Shown in pieces: positions 1 through 7,929 of a stretch of DNA of 32,190 bases. Source of the DNA: a virus. The stretch covers positions 1 through 32,190 of IMG/VR virus record IMGVR_UViG_3300024346_000300; one strand, 5' to 3'. Numbering within the stretch: the first letter of the stretch is position 1; each line of letters starts with the position of its first letter. A program made the translations under genes and the position numbers. Under the pieces are notes generated by a model. It did no database searches. It had not been told where the DNA came from and was given only the letters and a program-made list of their open reading frames with translations.

Positions 1-540
1 CTTTAAGATCTTCATATAGATAAGTAGTTGCATCAAATGACCAGTCTTGGCCTTGCCTGATGCCTTTCTATATTCAAACCCTTCGTTCATCATTGTTTTA
101 ATTTCACCAATGAGTTCTTGGCCTTGCCAATCAAACATAACATCGCCATATCCAAAGATAGGAGGGTCTTGATTTATAATCTTAAACTCTGTAGTGGCTT
201 CGTTATTCTCATCACGATAAACTTTTACCATCCCAGCGTTTAACATTGCATTTTGAATTCGTGCATGTGACAGAGTTCCAGCACTCATATTGGCTGATGC
301 ATATGCGTCTGCATTATCTTCAAACATCTGGCCATCAAAAGCAAGGTACCAATATCTAGCACACTCACCGTGACCATAAGCAATAGTTGATGGAGCAAAA
401 GTTTTCTTTGTTGTGTGTTTATCTACACGAGTAATCGTATATCCTTCTTTAATTTTTGCTTCAAGCCCCGCTATATCTATAGGGTGAATTGGTTTTTCTT
501 CTGGCTTTATCATTACAGTATGCAGCAAATTCTTCGTCAT
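1..540 (-). CDS. RecB/Cas4-like PD-(D/E)XK nuclease (C-terminus cut by window edge)
   Basis: The reading frame opens at an ATG (540-538) and runs off the window after 180 codons, so the C-terminus is missing. The start follows a purine-rich GAGAAA about 5 nt upstream. The motifs of the RecB/Cas4 exonuclease family appear in order: H92 in a G-x2-SH context, D133 in GYGD, the E146-x-K148 pair in GEIKT, and Q171-x3-Y175 in QLLIY. A Cas4-like first cysteine, C60, is present, but the C-terminal cysteines that would complete an iron-sulfur site would lie outside the window. Family knowledge: such phage enzymes are metal-dependent DNA exonucleases acting in recombination or end processing. It follows RecA-like and resolvase-like genes, which fits a recombination role. 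The catalytic motifs make the nuclease call strong; the exact subfamily is less certain. Confidence 0.8.
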   Translation of the reverse strand, partial: MTKNLLHTVMIKPEEKPIHPIDIAGLEAKIKEGYTITRVDKHTTKKTFAPSTIAYGHGECARYWYLAFDGQMFEDNADAYASANMSAGTLSHARIQNAMLNAGMVKVYRDENNEATTEFKIINQDPPIFGYGDVMFDWQGQELIGEIKTMMNEGFEYRKASGKAKTGHLMQLLIYMKILK

Positions 541-565
541 TATTTTCTCGTTTCTATTAGTTATA

Positions 566-574
566 AGTATAGCA
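566..574 (-). promoter_or_regulatory. Extended -10 promoter candidate (TGC-TATACT)
   Basis: The gap between the 577..882 gene and the nuclease start carries TGCTATACT on the minus strand, matching an extended -10 element (TGnTATAnT). It sits about 25 nt upstream of the ATG at 540, leaving room for a short leader with a ribosome site. No convincing -35 is visible. The same TATACTTA octamer recurs at 27363-27368 and 28094-28099. Inferred from sequence only. Confidence 0.45.
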
Positions 575-576
575 GA

Positions 577-882
577 TTAGCGTGTTATGTATTTTAGTGC
601 GGACACCAAGTTATTTAACGACTCTGCTGCCGTATAATAAAGATTCTTCTTTCCTCGATCTGACTTGTCAACATTGGCCATCCATGTTGCCTTGAATGCC
701 ATTTTTGCTGCGATTGCTTGAAGCCTTACAATTTCTATATGTGCCACATTTAAAGGAATGTCTGGTTTAATGATTATCTTGGCAATAAATGTAAGAGCCG
801 TAGTTAATTCTTCATCTTCCATGTAGTCTGCAATTTCTGCAAGACCATTTACCATGTCTATTGTTGTACCTTCGTTTTGCAT
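577..882 (-). CDS. Small helical phage protein of unknown function
   Basis: This 101-residue protein starts with ATG at 882, just after the stop of the oxygenase gene (886). Its ribosome site AAAGGA lies in the end of that gene, so translation is probably coupled. The composition suggests an all-helical soluble protein: an acidic N-terminal half (residues 1-30), then segments with R-x-Q-x-x-A-x-x-A spacing, and a polar C-terminus with lysines and aromatics. There are no cysteines, signal peptide or membrane segment. I recall similar short proteins in phages of actinobacteria but cannot attach a function. Its place among replication and recombination genes suggests a DNA-metabolism accessory, which is only inference. 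Confidence 0.6.
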   Translation of the reverse strand: MQNEGTTIDMVNGLAEIADYMEDEELTTALTFIAKIIIKPDIPLNVAHIEIVRLQAIAAKMAFKATWMANVDKSDRGKKNLYYTAAESLNNLVSALKYITR

Positions 883-885
883 TTA

Positions 886-1578
886 TTATCCTTTGCTAAT
901 AATTTTAAAGTTTGTGAATGCATCTTCTTTTTCAAAAAAATCTTTATTGTATTGTGCAAATACTGGATCTGCTTGCCACTTTGCTAATCTTTCTTTTCTT
1001 TTTTCTGGATCACGAGAAACGTTGTTTAGTTCTTCAAAATCTTTTCTTGTTGCAAAGTGCATTGTCAAAACTTCTGTCTTGTCTCCTTCTTTAAACCAGA
1101 CAGGCTCTCTCCAGTGTGCCTGACCAGCACCCCAGAATAGAAGAAGATCTCCATACTGAAGATTAAAACTTTCATTTTCAATTACTATGGGCCAATCAAT
1201 ATTACTATATAATTGATAGTCCATGGTCAATTTTGTAAAATAATTATCTGAATCGTAGTGTACTGGTAATTTTGGATTTGTTGAACCATCGTGTTCTTTT
1301 GTATAACTTAAATAACTATTGTGAGACATAAATACTTCTTCTCCAACCAGATTCGATGCAAAAGATTCAAGTTTGAACTGTATGCTTGGTGGATACATAA
1401 GTTCTATCTGCATTCTAGATAAATCTGGCAGAATAAGTGGAGCATGGAATGCTGATAAATCTTTAGCATTTTTTTGGTATTTTACTATTGCAAGTATTAC
1501 CTCTAGTTCTTCTTCTGTAAAGAAGCCCTTTATGATGTGTGGCTTTATTTCGTTTTTCGGTGCGTGTCCTGTGTCCAT
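886..1578 (-). CDS. 2-oxoglutarate/Fe(II)-dependent oxygenase
   Basis: I take the ATG at 1578 (MDTGHAP) as the start. A longer frame from an upstream codon would translate straight through a TATAAT box, and the ATG lies exactly 6 nt after that box. The 230-residue protein has the family's iron triad: H107-x-D109 (PVHYDSD) and distal H155 (GQAHWREP), preceded by the typical turn GDLLLFWGAG. K167, 12 residues after H155, is positioned to bind the 2-oxoglutarate carboxylate. Family members couple decarboxylation of 2-oxoglutarate to hydroxylation of proteins, nucleic acids or small molecules; the substrate here cannot be read. Such oxygenases are recurrent auxiliary genes in environmental phages. 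The C-terminal 50 residues are charged and probably helical. Confidence 0.8.
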   Translation of the reverse strand: MDTGHAPKNEIKPHIIKGFFTEEELEVILAIVKYQKNAKDLSAFHAPLILPDLSRMQIELMYPPSIQFKLESFASNLVGEEVFMSHNSYLSYTKEHDGSTNPKLPVHYDSDNYFTKLTMDYQLYSNIDWPIVIENESFNLQYGDLLLFWGAGQAHWREPVWFKEGDKTEVLTMHFATRKDFEELNNVSRDPEKRKERLAKWQADPVFAQYNKDFFEKEDAFTNFKIISKG

Positions 1579-1584
1579 AATACT

Positions 1585-1590
1585 ATTATA
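1585..1590 (-). promoter_or_regulatory. -10 box TATAAT placed for leaderless start of oxygenase gene
   Basis: TATAAT ends 6 nt before the ATG at 1578, so a start site at the usual distance would be the A of the ATG. No Shine-Dalgarno sequence precedes that ATG. The hexamer overlaps the upstream gene's final Val codon and stop (GTA TAA). No -35 is recognisable. Confidence 0.55.
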
Positions 1591-1873
1591 CACCATCCTC
1601 TGAAAGTTGTTCTAAAATACTCATCTCAATTATGGCAAGTCTAACCTTAGAATTACCCTCGCCAATAACTACAACAATTGCTGGGTCTTTTCCGTTCTTC
1701 ATAGCATCGGTTGTGGCTTTTGCCCAAACCTCTTTATTTAAAGTAAAGGACTTACCAACCTCTTTAAAGTCTACAACAAAATTTTTCCATGAGGCATCTC
1801 CCTTTTGAGTATTGCGCCCAGAGTTCTTGTGCTGATTAGCACCTATTCTTTTGGACTCACTCTTCTCTGTCAT
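1586..1873 (-). CDS. Putative PD-(D/E)XK Holliday-junction resolvase-like nuclease
   Basis: Starting at ATG 1873 (MTEKSESK) gives 95 residues. A TTG at 1897 in the same frame is possible but has no ribosome site. The layout resembles small phage resolvase-like nucleases: a basic N-terminus with R/K-x-G and N-S-G elements, an acidic GD (GDASW), then V-D-F-K, equivalent to the D-x-K or E-x-K pair, followed by a SFTLNKEVW segment and a hydrophobic PAIVVVIGEG strand. Family knowledge: these enzymes cut branched DNA during recombination or packaging. The gene overlaps the 3' end of the zinc-ribbon gene by 17 nt in another frame. The family assignment is by remembered pattern, not a search; the motif spacing is right but compact. 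Confidence 0.55.
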   Translation of the reverse strand: MTEKSESKRIGANQHKNSGRNTQKGDASWKNFVVDFKEVGKSFTLNKEVWAKATTDAMKNGKDPAIVVVIGEGNSKVRLAIIEMSILEQLSEDGV

Positions 1874-2033
1874 TGCCCTTGTATTTCTGCTTGCCAAACT
1901 TAACTGTACTAAGATGCTTATTTGGACACATCCATGTTGCAGTTTTTGTTTCTGGGTATAGCCTTAGAGATCTAACCTCACTCTTACATTCATGACAAAT
2001 AAACTTTCCATGGTAGACAGTAAAGTTAGCCAT
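1857..2033 (-). CDS. Small zinc-ribbon protein
   Basis: This 58-residue frame runs from ATG 2033 to TGA 1857-1859. It overlaps the RecA stop by 8 nt upstream and the next gene by 17 nt downstream, as expected in a packed operon. An AAGG about 9 nt before the ATG can serve as ribosome site. C13-x2-C16 (FICHEC) and C36-x3-H40 (MCPNKH) form a plausible single zinc site, and the C-terminus is strongly basic (many Lys), suggesting nucleic-acid contact. No further function can be given. Tight packing, the paired metal ligands and the good fit between neighbours support it as a real gene. Confidence 0.6.
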   Translation of the reverse strand: MANFTVYHGKFICHECKSEVRSLRLYPETKTATWMCPNKHLSTVKFGKQKYKGNDREE

Positions 2034-3036
2034 TTAGTTTTGCCTTGATTGATTCTTGCAAGTCAAGATCCTCTCTTACACGATTAACAAATGCCTCTTT
2101 ACCCTGGACCTTTGAGCCATCAGGAAGTATATACCAAGCGCCTGTACGTTCTACAATGCCATTTAGTTCAGCAGTAGTAACAAGATCACCGATGGTGTCA
2201 AGACCAATATCGTCACCTCTAAAATAAAAATCATACTCGCCAGATTGAAACCCTGGGGAGGTTTTTGAGAACTGTAGTTCCCATTTAATAGTTCTTCCAA
2301 TTTTTTCTTCAATTAATTTATCTCCTACCTTGATCTTGCCCTTAATTGCTTGATTGTCTGACTCTGAAGAAAAGAGTTTAACAATACATGAGGAATAAAA
2401 CTTAGTAGCCTGACCACCAGAAGGCTGCTGGCTAGTATACATAGCATTGATATTGTTACGAGACTGAGAAATAAGAACAAGCAAAGTTGGCTTAACTTTA
2501 TTGTTTGCATAATTAAGCATTTTCCATGCGTTACTAAAGTCACGGGACTCTGCTCCAATCTGCTTTGTATTTTCTAGTGCTTTCATTTCATCTGTATCTT
2601 TTTCAAAATAGATTGCTGGAAGCATTGATGTAATAGAGTCTACCACAATTAGGTCAACTCCTGCATTCATTAATCCGACGCCTACGTCTACCATGTCACT
2701 AATAGTTCTTGCTTGTGAGTAGATTAGTTTTTCTGGATCTACCCCAAGAGTTCTAGCCCAGTCTTCTGAGTATGACATTTCTGAGTCAATCCATGCACAT
2801 AGTTTGCCCTCTGCTTGAGCCAGAGCAATCATCTGAAGGCACATAGAGGACTTTGCAGAGTACTTTGAGCCCCAGATAAGTACCTGTCTACCATAAGGCA
2901 GTCCACCTCCTAGAGCACGGTTTAAACCGTAACTGGGTGTAGGTTGATACTCATAGTTTACCCCAACCCCTGTTCCAAGTTTCTTTCTTAGTTTTGGATC
3001 TAGTTGGGCTAAAGCCTCTTCAAGACTAACTGACAT
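2026..3036 (-). CDS. RecA-like recombinase
   Basis: The 336-residue product matches RecA in length and core order: a Walker A region at residues 56-63 (GSKYSAKS), the catalytic-glutamate strand with E86 (AWIDSE), Walker B ending in D133 (LIVVDS), and a loop region with an S-Q-S-R motif (about residue 205) and a GG-Q-A-x-K-F-Y segment resembling the RecA L2 loop. RecA forms ATP-dependent filaments on ssDNA and drives strand exchange. The ATG at 3036 is preceded by GGAGGATG at good spacing, inside the polymerase gene's end, an 11-nt overlap. Oddity: the glycine before the Walker A lysine is alanine (A61), where bacterial RecA has GPESSGKT. UvsX-type and RecA-type cannot be separated with certainty by eye. 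Confidence 0.9.
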   Translation of the reverse strand: MSVSLEEALAQLDPKLRKKLGTGVGVNYEYQPTPSYGLNRALGGGLPYGRQVLIWGSKYSAKSSMCLQMIALAQAEGKLCAWIDSEMSYSEDWARTLGVDPEKLIYSQARTISDMVDVGVGLMNAGVDLIVVDSITSMLPAIYFEKDTDEMKALENTKQIGAESRDFSNAWKMLNYANNKVKPTLLVLISQSRNNINAMYTSQQPSGGQATKFYSSCIVKLFSSESDNQAIKGKIKVGDKLIEEKIGRTIKWELQFSKTSPGFQSGEYDFYFRGDDIGLDTIGDLVTTAELNGIVERTGAWYILPDGSKVQGKEAFVNRVREDLDLQESIKAKLNG

Positions 3037-6000
3037 TTACATCCTCCAATATAACTGTTCCATCCTTGGTCTTACCAAGTGAAAATTTGTAAGCATTTCC
3101 TTCTTCAATTCTCATATAGGCTTTTGCAAATGCCGTTGGAAAAACCGTAATAGAATGTAGGTCTCTTGCAGTATCGGCTACTGTTAGGGACGCCATCTTC
3201 TTTCCAGTCTTTGTAATTCTTGGTTTAAAAGAAACTACAAACATTTCATCATCCTTGTATGGTAATTGTTTATATCCCAAAAACTTAATTAACCCAGTCG
3301 TAGATCCTTTTATGGAGTCGACAGGCACAGCAGAAAGAATCCTATTATCATTAGCAAGAATGATATACGATAAGCCTGCTTCAATAGTTGTTTGTTCGTC
3401 ATCAAATATTCCTACGCTTCCTGTTTTATCTAGCACTTCTACTCTTGACCAACCCTTTGATCTCTTAATTGATTTTACCATACCCATCAAAATAAAAGAA
3501 CCTTTTTCTTCATAGTCTTCAATTGGGCTTATAAATGCATGATAGTGAGATGGTACGGTAATATTAAACTCTGGAAGATTTAAATACTCATACAGGTTCT
3601 CTTTAATCTCTTGTTCATTACGTGGGTTATCCGTAAAGGTTGCAGCGCCAGTAATTCTTAATGCTTGAAGGGCACGACTGTTTACTCCGTTTCCTTTTGT
3701 GAAAGTGAACTTTTCAAGTTCTTCATACGAATTGAATGGTCGTGCTGAAATGTATCTCTCACCAATTTTGTCAGATATGAACTTGATAGCACTGAGTCCA
3801 AACCTAATACCCTTACCCTCAATCTTAAAATCGATATCCGAATCGTTAATGTGAGGTAACTTAATACTAATGCCCATTCTCTTTGCTTCAATAAGATATT
3901 CAGTTCTCGCATCTTTGTCCTTTTCATTTTTTAATAATGAGTACATAAACTCTAGTGGATAGTGATACTTTAGCCACGCCGTCCAATACGAGAGCGTAGA
4001 GTAAGCAACCGCATGAGACTTGTTGAACGAATATCCTGCGTGTGCTTCAAAGTCATGCCAAAGATCTTTCGCTTGATTAGGTGAAATGTAAGCAGACGCA
4101 CCAGATACAAACTTATCCTGAAAAACATCGAATTCTTTAGCATCCTTTTTCTTTCCAATGATTTTTCTAACTTTGTCTGCTTCCGACATGGACATACCGC
4201 CAAGCGATACGCATGCTTGCATAACTTGTTCCTGGTAAAGAATACAGCCATATGTGTCCTCCGTAAATTCTTTTAGTACTTGGTGTGTGTAAGATATGTT
4301 TTGACGACCATGCTTACGATCAATATAATCTTTTCCAATTGTGTTCATAGCACCTGGACGAACAAGAGCGTTTGATGCAGCAAGTTCATTAAGGTTCTTT
4401 ACTCCCATTTTTACAAGAAGGTTTGTGTATGGTGATGCTTCACATTGAAACACACCCTTTGTATATCCATCAGAAAGCATTTGATAAACATTTGCGTCAT
4501 CCATAGGAATTTCAAGCGGATCAATTAGTTTTCCATCTCGCTCTTTAATAATTTGAAGTGCATCCTTTAGTACGCTAAGAGTTTTTAAACCCAAAGCATC
4601 AATCTTAATCAAACCAATCTTTTCAGCCTCTTCCATATCAACTGCAACAACAGGAATGCGCTCATCGCTACCAGTAGAAGAGCGTGTCTCCATTGGTGCG
4701 TACCTAAAAATAGGATCTTTACTAGTGACAACGCCAGCAGCGTGAATGCCAGTACCTCTAATACGACCACGAAGTTGTTCCCCATATATCTCCACCTCTG
4801 GATATTTCTCACGAAATTCTCGTGTTGTTTTTGAACTACAGTATTCATCCCAAGTGTCAACCATTTTTAAAACCTTGTTAACATCTGTAAGAGGAATATT
4901 TAATACTCGTGCAACATCTCGTACAACACCCTTGTCTTTAAACGAAAGGAATGTAGCAATAGATGCAACATGTCGATACTGTCTAACTAGATAATCTTTT
5001 ACTTCTTCACGACGAGTATCTTGAATATCTGTATCAATATCAGGAAAGTCATTACGGTCTGGGTTGATAAAACGAAAGAACAGTAGTTTGTGCTTGATGG
5101 GATCAATGTCTGTAATTCTTAGAACATAACAAAGAAGTGAACCTGCTGCAGAACCACGACCTGGACCAACCATGATTCCTTCTTTCTTTGCCCAAACAAT
5201 CATGTTACGAACAACTAGAAAGTATGGACCAAACTTCTTATCCTTGATTACCTTTAACTCTTCATCAAGTCTGTCTAAGTATTCCTGGTTACCCTCAAAC
5301 CCTCTTTCCTTCAAACCTTCAAGAGCAAGTTCTTTTAATTCTTTATCTGGGTTCTTGTATTGTACTGGTAGTAAGTCTAGTCCTTCTTGGATTCCATAGT
5401 CCCCGACTTTTTCTGCAATCTTCAAAGTGTTAGAATATATATCTGGTCTATCAATGCCTTGTGCTTCCATGGCTGACTTCATCTCTTCATAAGAAAGAAG
5501 GTGAATATCAAACTTATTAAATGTGATCTGTCTGTCTTCTCCATACAAATAATCTAAGCGCTTCATCATGTCTGGTTGCTTCTTTGACTTTTCAAACGTA
5601 TGCTCTTTGTCAATCTTGACATGTGTATTTAAAAGAAGTTTAAACTCTTGAATCTCTTTTTGATCTGTTGAACTATGGTGGCAGTCTGGTGTTACAACAA
5701 CCTCTACTCCAAATTCATCTGCCAAAGCAATTAGTTGTTTGTTTATTTCTTCAGGGTTATGTGGCATTACCTCAATGTAGTAATCATCATTGAATACTCG
5801 CTTAAACCATTCAATATGCTTTTTTGCAATTGCGAACTCGTTGTTCTCTAGTGCTTTTACAAGCACACTACTTGGGCATGCCGATGTTACAATAATTCCT
5901 TCTGAATACTTTTCAAGAATCTCAAAGTCAAATCTTGGCTTCTTAAAGAATCCTTCTGTCCATGCAATCTCATTAATCTTATTTAAATTCTCTAAACCAA

Positions 6001-6301
6001 TTTGGTTCTTAGCGAGAAGGACTATATGGTTATAGACTAAATCTAGATCTCCGTCTCTTTCAGACTTATCTCTAGTGTCAAATCTATCAGAACACATATA
6101 GCCTTCTACGCCAAGTATAGGCTTAATACCCTTTGCTTTTGCAATACGGTGCAGTTCCCTATGCCCAGATAAAGTACCGTGGTCAGTTATGCCAATTGCT
6201 GGCATACCTAACTCAACTGCACGGTCAACGTATTCTTCTGGAGTAGCGATTCCGTCAAAGAGGGAATAGTGGGTATGTACGTGTAAGCCTACGTAATTCA
6301 T
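3026..6301 (-). CDS. dnaE: DNA polymerase III alpha subunit (DnaE type)
   Basis: The 1091-residue protein begins with a PHP domain (H7-x-H9-x-H11, then ITDHGTLSG, roughly residues 1-280). The C-family polymerase core follows: the PGRGSAAGS motif (about residue 380), the catalytic aspartates in FPDIDTDI (about 419-426), and the third acidic site in IKIDALGL (about 565). A helix-hairpin-helix-like stretch (about 880) and an OB-fold (about 930-970, ILMGMVKSI then VEVLD) close the protein. Length is slightly under bacterial DnaE, so all main domains are present. It replicates the phage chromosome, presumably with the primase and helicase encoded upstream. The ATG at 6301 follows the SSB stop by 3 nt, with no strong ribosome site, suggesting translational coupling. 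The active-site residues all look intact. Confidence 0.96.
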   Translation of the reverse strand: MNYVGLHVHTHYSLFDGIATPEEYVDRAVELGMPAIGITDHGTLSGHRELHRIAKAKGIKPILGVEGYMCSDRFDTRDKSERDGDLDLVYNHIVLLAKNQIGLENLNKINEIAWTEGFFKKPRFDFEILEKYSEGIIVTSACPSSVLVKALENNEFAIAKKHIEWFKRVFNDDYYIEVMPHNPEEINKQLIALADEFGVEVVVTPDCHHSSTDQKEIQEFKLLLNTHVKIDKEHTFEKSKKQPDMMKRLDYLYGEDRQITFNKFDIHLLSYEEMKSAMEAQGIDRPDIYSNTLKIAEKVGDYGIQEGLDLLPVQYKNPDKELKELALEGLKERGFEGNQEYLDRLDEELKVIKDKKFGPYFLVVRNMIVWAKKEGIMVGPGRGSAAGSLLCYVLRITDIDPIKHKLLFFRFINPDRNDFPDIDTDIQDTRREEVKDYLVRQYRHVASIATFLSFKDKGVVRDVARVLNIPLTDVNKVLKMVDTWDEYCSSKTTREFREKYPEVEIYGEQLRGRIRGTGIHAAGVVTSKDPIFRYAPMETRSSTGSDERIPVVAVDMEEAEKIGLIKIDALGLKTLSVLKDALQIIKERDGKLIDPLEIPMDDANVYQMLSDGYTKGVFQCEASPYTNLLVKMGVKNLNELAASNALVRPGAMNTIGKDYIDRKHGRQNISYTHQVLKEFTEDTYGCILYQEQVMQACVSLGGMSMSEADKVRKIIGKKKDAKEFDVFQDKFVSGASAYISPNQAKDLWHDFEAHAGYSFNKSHAVAYSTLSYWTAWLKYHYPLEFMYSLLKNEKDKDARTEYLIEAKRMGISIKLPHINDSDIDFKIEGKGIRFGLSAIKFISDKIGERYISARPFNSYEELEKFTFTKGNGVNSRALQALRITGAATFTDNPRNEQEIKENLYEYLNLPEFNITVPSHYHAFISPIEDYEEKGSFILMGMVKSIKRSKGWSRVEVLDKTGSVGIFDDEQTTIEAGLSYIILANDNRILSAVPVDSIKGSTTGLIKFLGYKQLPYKDDEMFVVSFKPRITKTGKKMASLTVADTARDLHSITVFPTAFAKAYMRIEEGNAYKFSLGKTKDGTVILEDVNVS

Positions 6302-6304
6302 CTA

Positions 6305-6958
6305 TTACCAGTCGATGTTTGTACTGGTAACAGAAGGTGTGTCGAATCCAAAGTAGAATGCTTCTTGCTCTGGATAAGGAACCTCACGAACAACCTTTTC
6401 TAGGTTGAAAAATTCAAAGCCTGTCCATGCAAATGGTTCTGCATCTGGCTTTGATGGTAGAAGTGTGTAACTTGTTTCAGTTCCCTGACCGTTACGCTTT
6501 AACTTCCACTCAAGATTTGAAACGCTACCTGTGTCAAGTGCGTATTCACGAATGTTATTAAATGCTGATTGCTTTGAAATTCCTTGGGACCATACAGCAA
6601 TGTAAGGGTCTTCGGTTCCATCATTAATCAAAACATTGCAGTAGAAGCGCATACGTGCTCTCCAACCAACCTTTGGCTCCTTGCGATCCATCTCGCAACC
6701 AAAGCAGCGACCTTCTGAGTCCACAGTACATGCAGCCTTACGCTTGTAGTCCTTTGGATTTGTGTGTTCTGCAACCACAACAGAAAGACCACGGTCTTCT
6801 GAATAGTTTGCTGAATCTTGATCTAGTTCCTCTACGAAACGGATCTTTGCTGATTGTGCATCAGCCAACTTTACCCAACGAACCTTTTGTCCATTACTTT
6901 CAAACTTTGGCTTGTCGAGTAGTGCATTAATTTCTTTTAGTCCTTTAATTACGCTCAT
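6305..6958 (-). CDS. Putative single-stranded DNA-binding protein
   Basis: This 217-residue protein sits between primase and polymerase, the usual place for a replisome ssDNA-binding protein. Residues about 65-95 hold a histidine and three cysteines (AEH, then AAC, then CFGC), reminiscent of the zinc site of T4 gp32-type proteins, and are followed by an aromatic-rich beta region (RFYCNVLIND, YIAVWSQG). The C-terminus is unlike the acidic tail of bacterial SSB, ending in NIDW. The ATG at 6958 has the strongest ribosome site of the module, AAAGGAGAAA, consistent with a protein needed in large amounts. The call rests on context, the zinc ligands and the OB-like strand pattern; it was not tested by a search. 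Confidence 0.65.
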   Translation of the reverse strand: MSVIKGLKEINALLDKPKFESNGQKVRWVKLADAQSAKIRFVEELDQDSANYSEDRGLSVVVAEHTNPKDYKRKAACTVDSEGRCFGCEMDRKEPKVGWRARMRFYCNVLINDGTEDPYIAVWSQGISKQSAFNNIREYALDTGSVSNLEWKLKRNGQGTETSYTLLPSKPDAEPFAWTGFEFFNLEKVVREVPYPEQEAFYFGFDTPSVTSTNIDW

Positions 6959-6984
6959 TTTTATTTCTCCTTTTGTTATTGATA

Positions 6985-7929
6985 TTAGTTTAGCATAGAC
7001 TGTATTGATTTGTCAAACTGAAACTCTAGTTCTTTTATTGACGTATCGTCCATATCGCCTATATCCTTGTACTGCTTATTTAGTTGTATAACGGAAACAC
7101 GAGAGCCAAGTTTTTCAATTATCTTATCTTTCATATTTCCTCCCGCTTCATCGTTATCAGCAATAACAATAATGTTATTAAAATACTTCTGAAGCAATTC
7201 TATTTGTGTGTTAGACACATTGGCACCTAGAGTTGCTACTGCTGGTACCCCTACTTGATCCAATCGAATAGCATCAAAGGATGACTCAACAACATAAACC
7301 TTCTCTGCAGTCTTTACCCGATTTAAATTAAAAAGTGTTTTTGCTTTAGGAAGTCCTGGGGTATTTTTAAAATCTTTTCCTTCAATAGATCTTCCAACAA
7401 AGCCAACAGGTATGCCATCTGGGCTGTGGACTGGAACTGTTACCATATCTTGTTTTTCTGAATAGCCTAAAGAAAACTTAGACCAAGACACAGGAGTAAT
7501 TTTTCTATAGGTGAAGTAGTCTTTTGCTCTATCAGAAGTAATCAAGCCATTATTCAATCTCTTAATAATTAATTCATCAAACGGTACGAAGTCAGGCTTT
7601 GCGTATAGTTGCTTGTTAATTTCTTTGGTTAGGTCTGACTCTGTTTCTTTGCCCTTAATAAATCTAACGGCCTCAAAGTATGTTCTTCCAGACATATGCA
7701 TTGTAAACTCTACAAAGTTTGCAACCTTTTGACATGAGAAACAAAAAAATGTTCCGTTAAACTTATCTACTTCACCTGCAGGGGTCCTATTATTATTATG
7801 GTAAGGACAAAAGATTATATAGTCTGAATCAATCTCAGACTCAATTGTTACACCTGTTCCTGTGAGAACTCTTTTGATTTGCTCTTTAGTGTATAAATTG
7901 GTTTGCTTCCATCTATTCCTTCTATCCAT
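6985..7929 (-). CDS. DNA primase (CHC2 zinc finger and Toprim domain)
   Basis: The 314-residue product has a DnaG-type zinc site, C41-x2-H44 and C63-x2-C66 (FCPYH, FCFSC), and a Toprim domain with catalytic E215 (VVESSFDA) and D258-x-D260 (IADNDEAG). It lacks the helicase domain of T7-type fusions, matching the separate DnaB-type gene nearby. It would synthesise RNA primers at the fork. The ATG at 7929 follows AGGGAGAAAG at good spacing, so I keep this start even though it makes an 82-nt overlap with the preceding 7848..8174 gene; I saw no good later start before the zinc finger. It is shorter than bacterial DnaG (about 580) because the C-terminal helicase-interaction domain is missing or minimal. 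Confidence 0.93.
   Translation of the reverse strand: MDRRNRWKQTNLYTKEQIKRVLTGTGVTIESEIDSDYIIFCPYHNNNRTPAGEVDKFNGTFFCFSCQKVANFVEFTMHMSGRTYFEAVRFIKGKETESDLTKEINKQLYAKPDFVPFDELIIKRLNNGLITSDRAKDYFTYRKITPVSWSKFSLGYSEKQDMVTVPVHSPDGIPVGFVGRSIEGKDFKNTPGLPKAKTLFNLNRVKTAEKVYVVESSFDAIRLDQVGVPAVATLGANVSNTQIELLQKYFNNIIVIADNDEAGGNMKDKIIEKLGSRVSVIQLNKQYKDIGDMDDTSIKELEFQFDKSIQSMLN

Noticed and set aside
1-540. The RecB/Cas4-like gene as a CRISPR adaptation Cas4.
   Set aside because: Only a nuclease motif set and one cysteine are visible, the C-terminus is missing, and no cas1, cas2 or repeat array is nearby; a phage recombination nuclease is the simpler reading.
2130-2140. A TATACT string in the RecA gene as another promoter.
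   Set aside because: It lies inside coding sequence, far from any following start with a suitable spacing; it illustrates that such hexamers do occur by chance in AT-rich genes.
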